Shown here in pieces: positions 47,050-58,647 of a DNA stretch of 64,000 nt (positions within the stretch are counted from its first letter, which is position 1; each line of letters begins with the position of its first letter). Below the pieces are notes generated by a model. It had not been told where the DNA came from. It saw nothing but the letters and a program-made list of their open reading frames with translations, and did not search any database. Both the position numbers and the translations under genes were made by a program. This stretch comes from Dipteris shenzhenensis. Lineage: Eukaryota; Polypodiophyta; Polypodiopsida; Gleicheniales. The stretch lies in assembly GCA_047967505.1 (NCBI GenBank), contig CM106538.1. The stretch is one strand, 5' to 3'.

Positions 47050-50000
47050 AGGAGGTGCAATGTTTCCTCGGAAACTACCAATTCGACCCAATCAGCCCCT
47101 TCAAACTCCTTGATATATACAGTTCATGTCATGCTGGGCCGCAAGATCTTCTTTCAGCAATGTATCGCTCTTCTCTTTGGCGCAGACCGTTTGGTGCAGA
47201 CTGGCTTGCTGAGATTATGGCCTTTGTTGATCCTTTCCTTCTCCCTATGCTTGAGTACAACATCACTTGGGATGTTACCATCTTCATTCTCATCTAAGGG
47301 AGGAAGGTATGGTGTGGTATCTTGGCATAAAAGCTTCTTTTTAATGTCCCTTTCTCAATGATGAATATCTTTGTCACTCAGTTCAAAAGTAGTAGGAAGT
47401 AAAGAGGTGCATGAATTTTATTACCCCCAACTTCATGTCACAGCATTTCAAGCCATGCGAAGCCTTCAATTTACCCTTTATGCAATCCTTAAGCCATTTG
47501 AATCTTTGATGGAGGATAAGGCCAATACCCACCAGGGCATGCAAATAGCAAATGATTTCACCTCTTTGCGACCACTGTACTGGCATTGAGTCAGCCCAAA
47601 TCGGCGAAGGATCAATGGCCAGTCCTTAGAGCATATGATTTACTCCAACTGAACTTGAGGCCTAATAGAAGCAATTCATCATATTATTAAGCACTTTCAC
47701 TTGCCTAGGATCCTCTCTGCAGAAGGCTAGGAGTTCATTCATAAACATATACGATAATTCCTACTTCCTAGATGGTAGTTGAGCCCCCACCAAATCACCA
47801 TTGAACGTCAATTGATTAAGCTTGTGAATCATGGGAACCAAACAAATTGCAAATAATAGTGGTGCCAAGGACAACCTTGACTTATGCAACAACCCTCTAC
47901 CCCTCCATTCAAATAGAGAGCTATTGAGACATTATCAAAAAGCGAGGCCACCATCCTAATGAAGGAATCCCCATATCCAAGTCATTCAAAGACCACAAAA
48001 TTATAATCCGACCACACAACACAATTGTAGGCTTTGTCCTAGATCAATACCCAAGAGGATACAATTTTGACTAGAGGTAAGAGCATAGTCCAAAGCTGCA
48101 TTGACATTCAAAATGTTATCAAAGATGTCCCTCCCTTTTGCAAACCCACTTTGCTTCTTATGAACTAATGGCAAGCATACTTCCTAAATTTGAAGAGCCA
48201 TGGCTTTGGCAATAATCTTGTATGATGTGTCAAGCATGGAATCCTATTTTGACATTTAGAAAACAATTTGATAAGACCTATATTGGCATCAGAAGTTGGC
48301 ATCAGAAGATAGGGCTCCTCTTTACGTCGAGGCATTGGCCATTTGGACTAAATCCTTACCCAAAACATCCTAGAAGGCTAGGAAGAATTCAGCAGTCAAC
48401 CCATTGGGCCTCGAGGCCTTATCTTTCTTCATTTTCCCTAAGACCTCCCTAAACTCCACCAAAGAGAAGGGAGTAGAAAGTTGCCTTCACTAATACTCAG
48501 TAACCCGAGGTTCCAAACCCCATAGTAGATTGGAGACTACATCAAACCAGCCATCATCTTGAATCACAGGGTCACCCACAAGGCCACTCAAGTGTTTTTT
48601 TAAAATATCAGAGATGTGCCAAAATTTGATTTCAAGCTTCCCCTCTAAATCAAGAATTCTATCAATTGATTCTCGCTTATACTTCCTCTTCATCACCTAA
48701 AAGAAAATTTAGAGGGGCAATCCCCAAGCTCGAGCCAAGCCTGATGATTGTACAATTTGGCTTGACTAGCATCCTTTAGCTCTCTAGCTTGAAGCTCTTG
48801 CTTGAGTTTTGGTAGGAGAGTAGGCACCACTTGATCATCAGGGAAAGATGAGACTTCGTGTCTTAGAGAACCCCTCCTACAAATGAGGTCTTCTATCCTC
48901 CACTTAGTAGCACGATCCTTTTTGGCCCAAACCTTAGCTTCCTGTACCACAACTCTAACAGCAACATCCCAACGAGTACATGGATCTTTATGGAGCAACC
49001 TAGCATGCAGCCAAATTGACTAGATTTTCCCACAAAAACGATTTAGAGGCCATGTGTTTATTGTTGAACTTAAAAGAAAATCTAGAGATCTACTAGGAGA
49101 GAGTGGGATGCTAAAACTCCACATCACAAAAATGTGATTAGAAAGCGAGGTAATATTCATATATTGCCCCCCAAAGGAGCGCTCATTCACTAACCTTCAC
49201 CAGTAATGTCAAACCTATTGAATCTACTAGTATGAAATTCGGATCATTTTCTCCTATTCGTTCAAGAGTAGCTTTCAAGCCCCTCAAGGTCTATCTCTAA
49301 ACAGTTAGTGAGACCAAAATCCAGACACAACTCCTCCCAAACTTCATGCTTAAAGCCAAAGAGTAGTTTGGAAGGGTGTGATTGATTTGCATCCATCTCA
49401 GTAAAGTTCCAATCGCCACCAAATAACCAATTGTTGACTGATGAGCTTTGAGATCCATCCAATAATGGAGTCAATCACCTAATGCATGAGGTGCATAGCT
49501 GGAAGGTTCGGCATATCTCAAAACAACCACTCATCAATACTAAAGGAGGGGCTCCAAGAGATGACCAAGACAATGGCACCATAGAACATGAAAGATCTAC
49601 CAACTAACTCATCCCTGAGTTGTTTGGATACCATACGCAACAAGAAGAAACCCCTACCAAGGAATCTTGCAGAGAACCCAATCAATAGGATATTGCACTC
49701 AAAGGAGAGAAACTTTTTGAGATTAAGTAGGGACAACACTCTTACAGTGAAGAAGCGATAAACCCCAGCTTTAGCCAACCTAGTGAGTTTCGGCTTGACA
49801 TCTCTGAGCTCAATCTGGCATGACACTAAGTGCTTTTTTTGTGACTCAAACTAGGTTTCTTGGCAACCTCCCTTGCCCTCCACTCAACCTCTACATGTAA
49901 GAGTTTTGCTTTCACTCCATCATTAGCGCAGAGAAGATACTTCTCATGTGCTTCACAATAATATCTATGTAGGAGGGAGTCTCGCCTCCTGTTAAGTCTT

Positions 50001-50200
50001 TCCTTTACCTACAGGGATGACTTGTCTCACTAGGATTCTCATTCCCCATGGTAGTCTCAGCATTAGCCACCGATCCATGAGTCTTATTAGGAGCTTATCA
50101 GTCGACATATCCTTGCTATCTCTACTCACACCAGATTGATCAACCCTAAGGGCAATTAATAGAGGGAGCAGAGATCGTGCACTAGCTTGCAACCCAAAGC
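47050..50200 (-). mobile_element. Degenerate LINE, minus strand
   Basis: Minus-strand order: endonuclease segment 49826-49262 with WLFGGDWNFTEMD (the GDFN motif), linker 48998-48693 ending AWLELGDCPSKFSF (W-L-x-x-G-D-x-x-S-K-F-F), and RT start near 48490-48380 with a KASRPNGLTAEF variant of the KSPGPDGLT motif. RT remnants with stops continue to about 47600, then the LHALVGIGLILHQRFKWLKD segment at 47550-47490. Frames are broken throughout. Confidence 0.7.
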
Positions 50201-53200
50201 TCTACCAAGATCCAAAAAACTTCATCTTCATACTTAAAGGCTGTAGATTTTCAAACAAAAAGCCAAAAAGCACGAACATAATCTCTCCACTACAATTGGT
50301 ACCTCACAAGGATATAAAGGTAGGATTCCATTCCAAAAAGTTGAGTTAAAAAAGCCACTTGAATCTTGGATATCTCACATTATCCCTTTGTATTCATTGG
50401 CTGGTTGATGTCGTTAACCCATCCTCTAATACACTAGATATCATAGTAATGGACCATTTGAGCAGCCACAATGAACACACACACTCTCTCTCATGATACA
50501 ATTGTGGTCCCCCTTACCCTAACATGCCAAGTGCTTTTCTTATGGACTATAATCTTGCTAAATAAAGAGTGCCTGTGGCTCTCACAAGCTTTCTATATGG
50601 AGAAAATGGGCAAGAAAGCTAGCCAACAATAGATGTCCCAATACCACTAGTATTACTATCTAGACTCGTGGTATTAATGCATGCACGTCGATAACATTGG
50701 GAACCCCACCGGTATATAGACTTGTACCATCAATATCATGGGATACTAACACTAGGATAATGCTTATTATCGTTGCTATATTTATCCGGTTCACTAATAA
50801 TTTTTGTAGGTTACCAACGTGATCACATATTTTCATGCATTTTTGGACCAAACATGACATTCTTGAATGATAAGTTAATGCAAATTTGAAAATGTAAACA
50901 AAATCCTTGAGAGTGACTTCTCCAATAGCAGGCAACCATGGCATTAACAAGCACATGATAGGGAAACCTGTCATGCATGGGCCATGTCCTCGTTTCCCAC
51001 TTGATGAGAGAACTCGCTTTGAAGATGTGGAAATATGACATGATGTTCGTTGAAGTGACTTTTGCCCAGCTTTTTAATTTTTTGGTTCATACGTTCATCT
51101 TCCATCAGGATCCCTCATTAAGTAGGTAATTATGTGCCTAAGAGACACTGGGCCAGTGTATGAATGATGATGCAGAGAAGACGTCCCTAGATGATTTGAA
51201 AATGTGATTATATGGCATGTAATATCTTTTGAAATAGAAGGTTGTGTGTTCATATGAACTTATTTGCATTGGATGAATTGCGAGGACAATTGTTGAACAT
51301 TATGACTATTTTGAAAAAGGGATGAGAAAATCTTAAATGTGATAAAATGTTAGCCATAAATATTAGAAACCATGTTTGTGATTTTCTTGTAGGTGGGTCA
51401 ATGGTTAAGGTATGGTATAGCAACTGGAAAAAAGAAAAATAATTTCTCTTTATGTTGGTGACCTTTGCACTTGGAAATTTGTTGAGTGAATGTTGTGTTT
51501 ATGGTTCCACAACCATATCTTTACCCCTTAGTAAGTGTTAAAGTACCCTTACACGTGGAAACACATGCAAATATTGACCATGGATCAAGGTTACTATAAT
51601 GCACATTTAATAATGCATTTGCAATCCATTGAGCTACAATATGAGGACCATATGCAACTAGTATGGGCATCTATATGTGAAATGACAATGTTGCGATGAA
51701 GTGCCATGATGGATATTTGATGATATAAATCTTGTATATGCTCCACATAGAGAATGAGAAGAGTAATAATATAAGCTTTAGTTCATTATCCATGTTAAGA
51801 CATGCAATGCTGATATCCGAAGGAAAGGCAGATGATGGCCATATCCGTGGTAAAGGAAAAGATTTGATATTAAAGAGATATATGTTTGCGAAGGCTGCTA
51901 AGCCAAATGCTAGAAGTAAAAGAATTTGTTTGATGTTACAAAAAACATGTGGCAAGTCTTTGAAAGGAACAAACACCCATGCTTGCCAATGGACACACTT
52001 ATGAGAAATAGAAACATGTGAATGGATAAACAAAGAAAAAGGAAAGCCCCTTGGTTTATGAGGTGAAATTAGATCCTTTGGTTGGCAAAACTAGATCCTA
52101 GGTCTTTAAGTTCCTTTGGATGGGAAGTAAGTTCTCTTGGTTTAGTTGGATGGGAGCTAAGTTCACCTAGTTTGTTTGATGGAGACTAAGTCCATCTAGT
52201 TTGATTATGTGAACAATTCATTTTGTTGGCTACATTGGAACTAAATCCATCCATTTTGGGTACATGAAAAAGAATGGATTGCTAAATCTATGCTCTCAAA
52301 CCATGGCTAACCAAACCATGATCCAAAACCATGTCTTATTGAGCCAAAGTCATGACTTTTCCCTATCAAAACGTGGGAGGTGGTGGTTTTGGCCACCAAA
52401 TTGAGGACTATTAACTTGTGTGCTAAGTAGATAAGATGAACAAACTCATTATCCAAATTAGTGTGCTAATTAATAAGTCGTCCAATTGGATAAGGCTACT
52501 AAGTAGTTGGGATGCTACTAGATAAGGCTGACCACCAATTAGGATGAAACCAAGTCTGTCCAATTACCCCAAAACCATGGTTTTATAAAACCATGTTTTG
52601 AAGCCAGGGCACCAATACCATGTGCCATCAACTTGTAGGATACAAACAATCAGTGGGATAGATAAGGAGCTAACTAAGCTTCTTTTCAACCAAAATTCAC
52701 CTATAAAAGAAGGCACCCCCCATTGCCTTAGAGGACACTCCAGCAATGCCATCACACCCAACTGCAGCTAGGAAGGTCTCTTAATTAATTGTTTTGCAAG
52801 AATCATCAATTTCTTTAAGTTGCCCCACCTTGGTCATGCAAAATTTGAATTAAAATACACTAAAAGGTAAATTCTTAAAATAATTTTGGATATTTAACAA
52901 GTTGTATGTCTAGATTTATATATTCTTAAATGACTTCCAATATAAATTCTCAAGGGAAAAAAAATTTTCCAAACAAAATTTAGCATGTGCCAAAGCATTC
53001 CATACTGTAACATTACTAGCATTATAGTGATGCTATGTATAGCAATGGACAAGTCAATATAAACTTGCTCCAAGGATGTGTATTGGAATAATACATCATT
53101 GTTGACAGACTCATTATTGAAAATTGATTCTTGCATATTGCTATGTGTGGCAATGGACAAGTATGTAGAACCTTGCTCCTCGAAGGAAGTGTATTCTACA

Positions 53201-53340
53201 TTTTTTTCTTCACATTAATGTTGATTTCAAGCTCTTTCTCTATTTTCAAATCTTTATTTCATTTGGCAAGCCTCATTGCTTCTGGATCACAAGTCCATGT
53301 TATGCATTTGCCCTTGGGGAAATTTGGCTAACTAGGCAAA
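50201..53340. other. Region without recognised gene
   Basis: AT-rich with scattered short repeats, including degenerate GGATGGGA.CTAAGTTC units near 52110-52210 and AAACCATG repeats near 52310-52610. Frames such as 51671-52033 have no recognisable domain. Two related segments containing GCAATGGACAAGT lie near 53040 and 53150. Confidence 0.4.
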
Positions 53341-53346
53341 GCTAAT

Positions 53347-53470
53347 GGCAAAGATCTTGAGGTATAGTGTTGCCCTGGCTTCTCACTCTACATGTTCAAA
53401 CACATATTGGCAAAGATCTCAACGCACTAGTGTTGACTTGGCTTCTCACTCTACATGTTCAAACACATAA
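53347..53470. repeat. 62 bp tandem repeat, two copies
   Basis: GGCAAAGATCT... to ...TCAAACACATA at 53347-53408 and 53409-53470, with a few differences. Confidence 0.9.
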
Positions 53471-53646
53471 TGCAATCCAAGTAAATTTAAATTGCACTTA
53501 TATTAACTTCTAAAGGTTGAGCAAGACTAATTTTAGAAAACATGTAAATATTCACATTTTCTCTAGCAGGCCTACACGAACCAAAAAAACCTTGTATGAA
53601 AGATACATCAATTAAGTTAATGCAAACCAATAAACAACAAAAAATT

Positions 53647-53924
53647 CCATTGTTCTTTCACTAGAGCCCATTGCTAGGTGTCTCACATAAGAGATCATTG
53701 AAAGATAAACATCAAGCATGAAAATGTATTGATGTCTTTTTTTACGATGTTCCTTTTGTTTGTGCAGGCTTGTTAGACAAAAAATATATTTTCGTCTAAC
53801 AGGCTTGCACAAAGAACATCGTAAGCAATAGACATTGATACAACTTCATGCTCGACGTTTATCTTTCAATGATCTCTTATGTGATACACCTAACAAGAGC
53901 TGGGCTACGCAAAGAGCAATGGGC
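53647..53924. repeat. Long inverted repeat / hairpin with 15-base loop
   Basis: Arm 53671-53778 is complementary to 53794-53897, with a loop of 15 bases (53779-53793). Weaker pairing extends outward to about 53647 and 53924. Long matching blocks include CATAAGAGATCATTGAAAGA and its complement. The shape fits a foldback element or a recently formed microRNA-type precursor. Transcription is unknown. Confidence 0.85.
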
Positions 53925-54390
53925 ATTTAGTCCTAATAACTTTTGAGAATATTGCTCATAAGAAAGTTCTCGCTCTATACAATTTTCATTTTTGATCTTA
54001 TAAGTCCTTTATTTTGGCATGGGTGAGTCCTAATGGCTCGCATAAATAAAATCCATTAATTAACATCACCGCTGCCATTAATATTAATACAATTAACCTA
54101 AGCATATTGCAAGCCTTTGACTCATTAATCAGACTAATCTAAGCCAAGCATTGGCATTATTAAATCAACATAATAAATTTATTAAATCCACATCTAATAA
54201 ATTTAACCGTTCAGTAACAAAAGGAATGCAATTATGGATTGACACTTCCAATTCGCACTTCTTTGCAAAAAGTCTTCACATTTTATTCTTTATTGCCTTT
54301 ATTTATTTACAATTGTTTGCTACCTCAAAAAAGTCGTGAGGTTTTCACATATTCAAAAAATATATTCACAGAGATGTAGGACATTATGCT

Positions 54391-55745
54391 TCAGCTTATG
54401 CGTATTCCCATTCTCGACTTGTTGATCAGAGGCATGAAGTCAGGAATGCGAGGACCAATGTTGCTAGTGTCTTCACTTGCAAGGGGAGTCATCACTGGGT
54501 CTTTGCCAGCTCTATGTTTTGGAATTGAAGCAATACTCTCAGCCTGGCCGGCAGACAAGGGACTCTCATTCGCCAAAAGCATTTTTGAATCTAGCACATC
54601 GATAGGTGATCCCACAACTTCGTTTGGCAGAATGATACGTGGAGATGGCGCTAAACCCATATCAAAATATCTCGCTGCATGCAAAACACCTTTGATCTGC
54701 TGGTTTGCTCTAGGCTAGCTTGTGGTTGAGTCATTGCTAAAGAAAATACTACTCACATCACTAGCAGTCAGCGAACTAGGATAAATCATCGATCTCCACA
54801 ATGACTGAGCTCTCCTGGCATCCATAGAACTGGCCGGAGTGGAACATCTTTAGAAGACATTTGCTGAGTGGCATTCCCAACCTCGATCCAAGCTTGAATT
54901 TCCAGTATATGAAGTAGCAATCAAACAAGTTACCACTACTCAAGCACACCTTGTTCTTCACTTCGTCAGCGCCATAACGAACGTACAACTCCATCCCCGA
55001 ATCCAGATCATTGCAGCTAACATTCCTCATCACGCTCTGGAAATGAGGCTCGGCATAGTCCTTCAGGCAGTAACCTAGCATACCGTGAAAGGTATGCAGG
55101 TTCCTTTGTCTTAAAGCCCTGCACATGATTACACCACCTCTCTGGGCGATTTGTATCCCAACCTATATATCTCGCGATGAGTTTATTCATTGATTGAATG
55201 CTTCGAGTAGAGATCCGGACAGCCATCTGAAAATGAAGGGGGCTCAATGCACCTCCCCTTTCCACAGCGCAGAAACCATTCATGCAGGCCTCCTCCAGAA
55301 ATGTCTCTATGCGACTGAGCAATTGTGTGTCCACATCATCTCCTCGTACGTTGACCGTAATGCTCAACTCAAACACCTTTGCACCCTCTGTAGTCTTCTT
55401 CGTCGTCTTGGGTGGTCTTCCTCTCCTACTCTTTTTCTTGAAACACGCAACACCACAATCATTAGTTCAAAGCTCTCACAATCAACATACTGACAATCGA
55501 GATACTCACGTAGCTTCCTCAGGTACGCTCTCTCCATCCTCCCGTGTTTCTTGCAAAGCCATCCTCGCCATCGACTTCACCCTCATGCTCCCCGCAATCG
55601 TCGTAATCCATGGCTGGAATGCTAACTTTATTAGCACCACCTCCATCATGAACTCGACGCACACCACCTGAAGCATTATGCCCACTAAACTATGCGGGAT
55701 GGCAGCAATTAAAGACCACCCCGAAGCCTCTAGAACGTTCAACAC
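54391..55745 (-). pseudogene. Rep/HUH-endonuclease-like gene (Replitron- or CRESS-like), frameshifted
   Basis: Minus strand. A first open stretch (to 55510) ends at a good donor, AC|GTGAGTATC. Coding resumes near 55430 with an AT-hook-like RRGRPPK (55427-55407), then FELSITVN, ALSPLHFQMAV with an H-x-Q element at 55235-55224, and, after a one-base frame change near 55130, CRALRQRNLHTF and GYCLKD at 55075-55058. These match in order the His-containing motif II and the Y-x-x-K catalytic motif III of rolling-circle Rep proteins and Replitron-type transposases, which nick DNA through tyrosine. A YWKFKLGSRLG segment and a stop at 54776 follow; a further open frame (54684-54391) may be the C-terminus. 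The frameshift suggests decay. The family assignment rests on motifs, not a search. Confidence 0.6.
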
Positions 55746-55780
55746 AGACTGCCACGTGCCAGCCCATGCTGACAGACACG

Positions 55781-55820
55781 TGGCCGGTCATGCAACCACT
55801 TGGCCGGTCATGCAACCACT
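55781..55820. repeat. 20 bp perfect tandem repeat
   Basis: TGGCCGGTCATGCAACCACT occurs twice in a row, about 35 bases upstream of the Rep-like open frame on its strand. Confidence 0.95.
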
Positions 55821-55872
55821 CCTTGGCCTCCCTTTTTGGGTCCTCTAATACCACCAACCACCCCCCGCCGCC

Positions 55873-55925
55873 CCCCCCGCGCTAACTCTAATTAATTGAT
55901 TTTCCAATGAATTCTCGCGGGGGGG
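55873..55925. other. GC-rich stem-loop upstream of the Rep-like gene
   Basis: CCCCCCGCG at 55873-55881 can pair with CGCGGGGGG at 55916-55924 around an AT-rich loop of 34 bases that contains TAATTAATTGA. It lies 128 bases upstream of the Rep-like frame. A terminal or origin hairpin is one possibility; chance pairing of C and G runs is another. Confidence 0.5.
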
Positions 55926-56235
55926 TCCTATTATTCTGCCTAAAACGATCCATAATCTTCTCACTCGTACGCCTAGAATGTCCTAGGTCCTGCTGAATGG
56001 GATTTGGTTGGAAGTCAGATCGGTCATGATTGCATCAAGAGTGCTGATTGGCTCAATTGTCATTATCATGGGAGTGTCCGGTACACTCTGGTGTGACTAA
56101 ATCCTTGGGAATTCAAAGCCCATTGCAGGTCATACTACTGCATTCAATGATGCTTCAACAAGAAGCGATTTCTGATTCAAATCATGTGCTAAGAGGCCTG
56201 GGATTCGGACAAACTCGCTTCGCTGTTTCTGTGGA

Positions 56236-56427
56236 ATGAAAAATCAGAGTTCATCATATCAAGGCACTCAATTTAGTTTCTCTGACATGGACAAGGAGTC
56301 TCTTCTACTAGACGGCACGGCAGCGATGCATGAAGAGGCTTCGGCTCTCACTCTGGTCAGAAACGCCAAAAAAAGAACAAAGAAACAAATCAACAATTTG
56401 CTTCTAACTCGATTTCCCATGTATTGA
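56236..56427 (+). other. Open stretch upstream of the RING exons
   Basis: A 63-residue frame (FSDMDKESLLLDGTAAMHEE, then Lys/Arg-rich) that might be a preceding exon of the RING gene. No splice donor with a phase compatible with the exon at 56467 could be found, so it is reported only as possible. Confidence 0.25.
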
Positions 56428-56466
56428 TTTATGTGATAATGAATGTGCACTCCTCATGATTTTCAG

Positions 56467-56752
56467 GGTACCATAAATACTAAGGAGAAATGTGGCATAT
56501 GCTGCACGCCTGTTACAACTCGTGGAGTCCTTGATTGTTGCAGCCATGTGTACGTTGCATATTTATAGCTATGGATGCTCATCGAGAATTCTTTTCGGAG
56601 TTGTGGTAGATCTTCCTCGTGTAAAATCCCACACTAATAGAGCATTGCTTGGGGAGTGCAGCTATTGCTTCAGTTGCATAGATAGCTGGTCAGCGATTAC
56701 AAACTTTTGCCCCCTCTGCAGATTGCAATTCAAATTTATAACCTTCATTACC
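56467..56752 (+). CDS. RING-finger protein, two internal exons (partial)
   Basis: Exon 56467-56549 follows acceptor GATTTTCAG and encodes EKCGICCTPVTTRGVLDCCSH. Exon 56662-56752 follows AGTGCAG, reads YCFSCIDSWSAITNFCPLCR and ends at GTAAGTG. Joined in phase (GT|C gives Val) they produce a full C3HC4 set: C-x2-C, C-x-H-x2-C-x2-C, C-P-x-C. RING domains act as ubiquitin E3 ligases by recruiting an E2; the RG.LDCC.H...CI.WS pattern resembles a plant group of RING proteins that I cannot name. The intron is 112 bp. Convincing upstream and downstream exons were not found, so the gene may be a fragment; the 57040-57249 frame is unplaced. Confidence 0.65.
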
Positions 56753-57039
56753 GTAAGTGTCCTGGCCTGCCATTGTGACTAGGGTTCTGATCTCTTTTGC
56801 ACAAAGGTTGCACGCATATAAGATAGACTGGATTTAAGCTCTGTTTTTTCCTCACATATATCAAGCTATATTGAAGTGGATTTCTATCTTCTAAGTATCT
56901 AGATTCAAGCTAGCTTGGCTTTTGGCGTTTGATGAGCTGCAACGATGATTGTAATTTGCTGCAAAAAGTTGGCTCGTAATATGGATGCTGCAATGGACAG
57001 ATCAACGAGGGTACCTGCTTACAAACTGCAGCTGAATAG

Positions 57040-57249
57040 ATGATGCAAAAACTCCCTGAATGCACTGAGATAATAAAAGAATTTTCATTTTACTTGTTTG
57101 GGTGGCAGAAAGGGTATGGTCGGCCTGTAACCGATAGAAGGGCACTGTACAATATATCAAGGGTCCATAAGCCTTTAACATCAAATATCTCGAATTTGAT
57201 TGACTCTCTACCTGATCATCCAAATTCTTTTGAGGAATATATCCTCTAG
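57040..57249 (+). other. Unplaced open frame downstream of the RING exons
   Basis: 69 residues including GYGRPVTDRRALYN and LPDHPNSFEEYIL, ending in a stop. It could be a terminal exon of the RING gene (an acceptor GGTGGCAG precedes 57110) but has no recognised domain. Confidence 0.25.
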
Positions 57250-57827
57250 AGTTTTGCGAACTTAATCGTACAGCCAGTAGAATTTATTGTAGTCTCTTGG
57301 ATCTTAGCATTACTTAGTCTTCTTTACGTTTAGAAGTTGATATCTATGATAAATCACAACAACCTGAGTATGCTGTATTGAATATCATATGAAATCCTCA
57401 CATTAACTCAAAACATCTCTGGTATTGGTGATTACTTGTGTCTTTGTACAAGTAAGAGTGCCTTTATCTCACAATTTAGTGTTTCAATCCTATTACTTCT
57501 CTGAAAAGGCTATAATACAAGGAAAGTAATGAAGAACATCCGTTTTGTTTCTAAGTCGCAAAGTCCCTGCTTTTCTTTGTTCTTATGCTTGTTTTATAAA
57601 AATTTAATCTGTAAGATTGGATGTATTCTCGTCTTATAAAGGAATACCTATGAACTCATCCTATTCTCTATGGAGTGAATTATTCCACAGCTGAAACCTG
57701 TTGGATAAAACTTGATGCTGATGGTAGATTGTGTTACAATAACAGGCCATCAAGATAAATATTAAAACCTGCGAAATTTGTACTCTCAATGAGAAAACCT
57801 TCTTGCACAAAGAATGACCCAAGCAGA

Positions 57828-58061
57828 CATATGTCTCCACATGGACATATGTCCATCTCTGGAGTTAAAATATGCCCTACCAGATCCTGTTGAAATTGGA
57901 TGGGAACCCTCAAATGAAAAGACAGTGAATTGACTGCTAGTATGGCCATGTCTACACATGGCCATACGTCCATCCTTGCTGTTAAAATATGCGCTACAAG
58001 ACACTGTTGAAATTGGATGGGAATCCTGGAATAAAAAGATGTTGAATTGACTGCTAATATG
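57828..58061. repeat. 117 bp tandem repeat with internal palindromes
   Basis: Two diverged copies (about 57828-57944 and 57945-58061) sharing GTTAAAATATG.CCTAC-type, TGTTGAAATTGGATGGGAA and GTGAATTGACTGCTA blocks. Each copy begins with a small palindrome: ACATATGT...ACATATGT in the first, GGCCATGT...ACATGGCC in the second. Confidence 0.85.
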
Positions 58062-58243
58062 AGTAATATGCAATTGTTCTATAGCTTGGATGCAAAACGT
58101 GCAAGGCTAGAAGCGAGCCCAAGGGTACATGTTTCTGTTAATTTGCATAGCGATGAGTGATGCAGCAACAGTTTTAGTGTATGAACAGTGGGGCTGGAAG
58201 TCTGATTGGTTTTGGTGTAGCATGTTGAATTGCAAGTCAGAAG

Positions 58244-58647
58244 ATACAGGACTGACCAGAGCATGTATTGAGATACATTAGCCTTCTCCTTTAGTGCTAG
58301 CCTTCGTCATGGCTGAGTCTGCCCTTCACCTCCGGAGTGCCGACAGAAACTCAGTACGAAGACTTTGTATAAATGGATGCTCAAGTATGTGTGGGTGTGT
58401 GGATTTGTATGTGTGAGAGCATATTTTTATACTATGGTCTACACCCGTTGTTGGGCGCTGATGACGTCAGTGGGGATGTCATAGTAGCTAGTTCTTGCTA
58501 TGCATGATGGAGTTTATGGTTTTCAACCTTGTGAGTGACTATCATGAGATTGAAACTGCACTATGTTGTGTTTTTAAAGGATGAGTTTGGGAATGTTCCT
58601 GGATTCATCTAGGTATATACAGGACTGACCATAGCATGTATTGAGAT
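58244..58647. repeat. 341 bp dispersed repeat flanked by 31 bp direct repeats
   Basis: The repeat 58278-58618 (inverted copy at 23088-23407) is bracketed by ATACAGGACTGACCA(G/T)AGC... at 58244-58274 and 58617-58647, 31 bases with one mismatch. It contains TGACGTCA at 58464-58471. No coding capacity. Confidence 0.85.
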
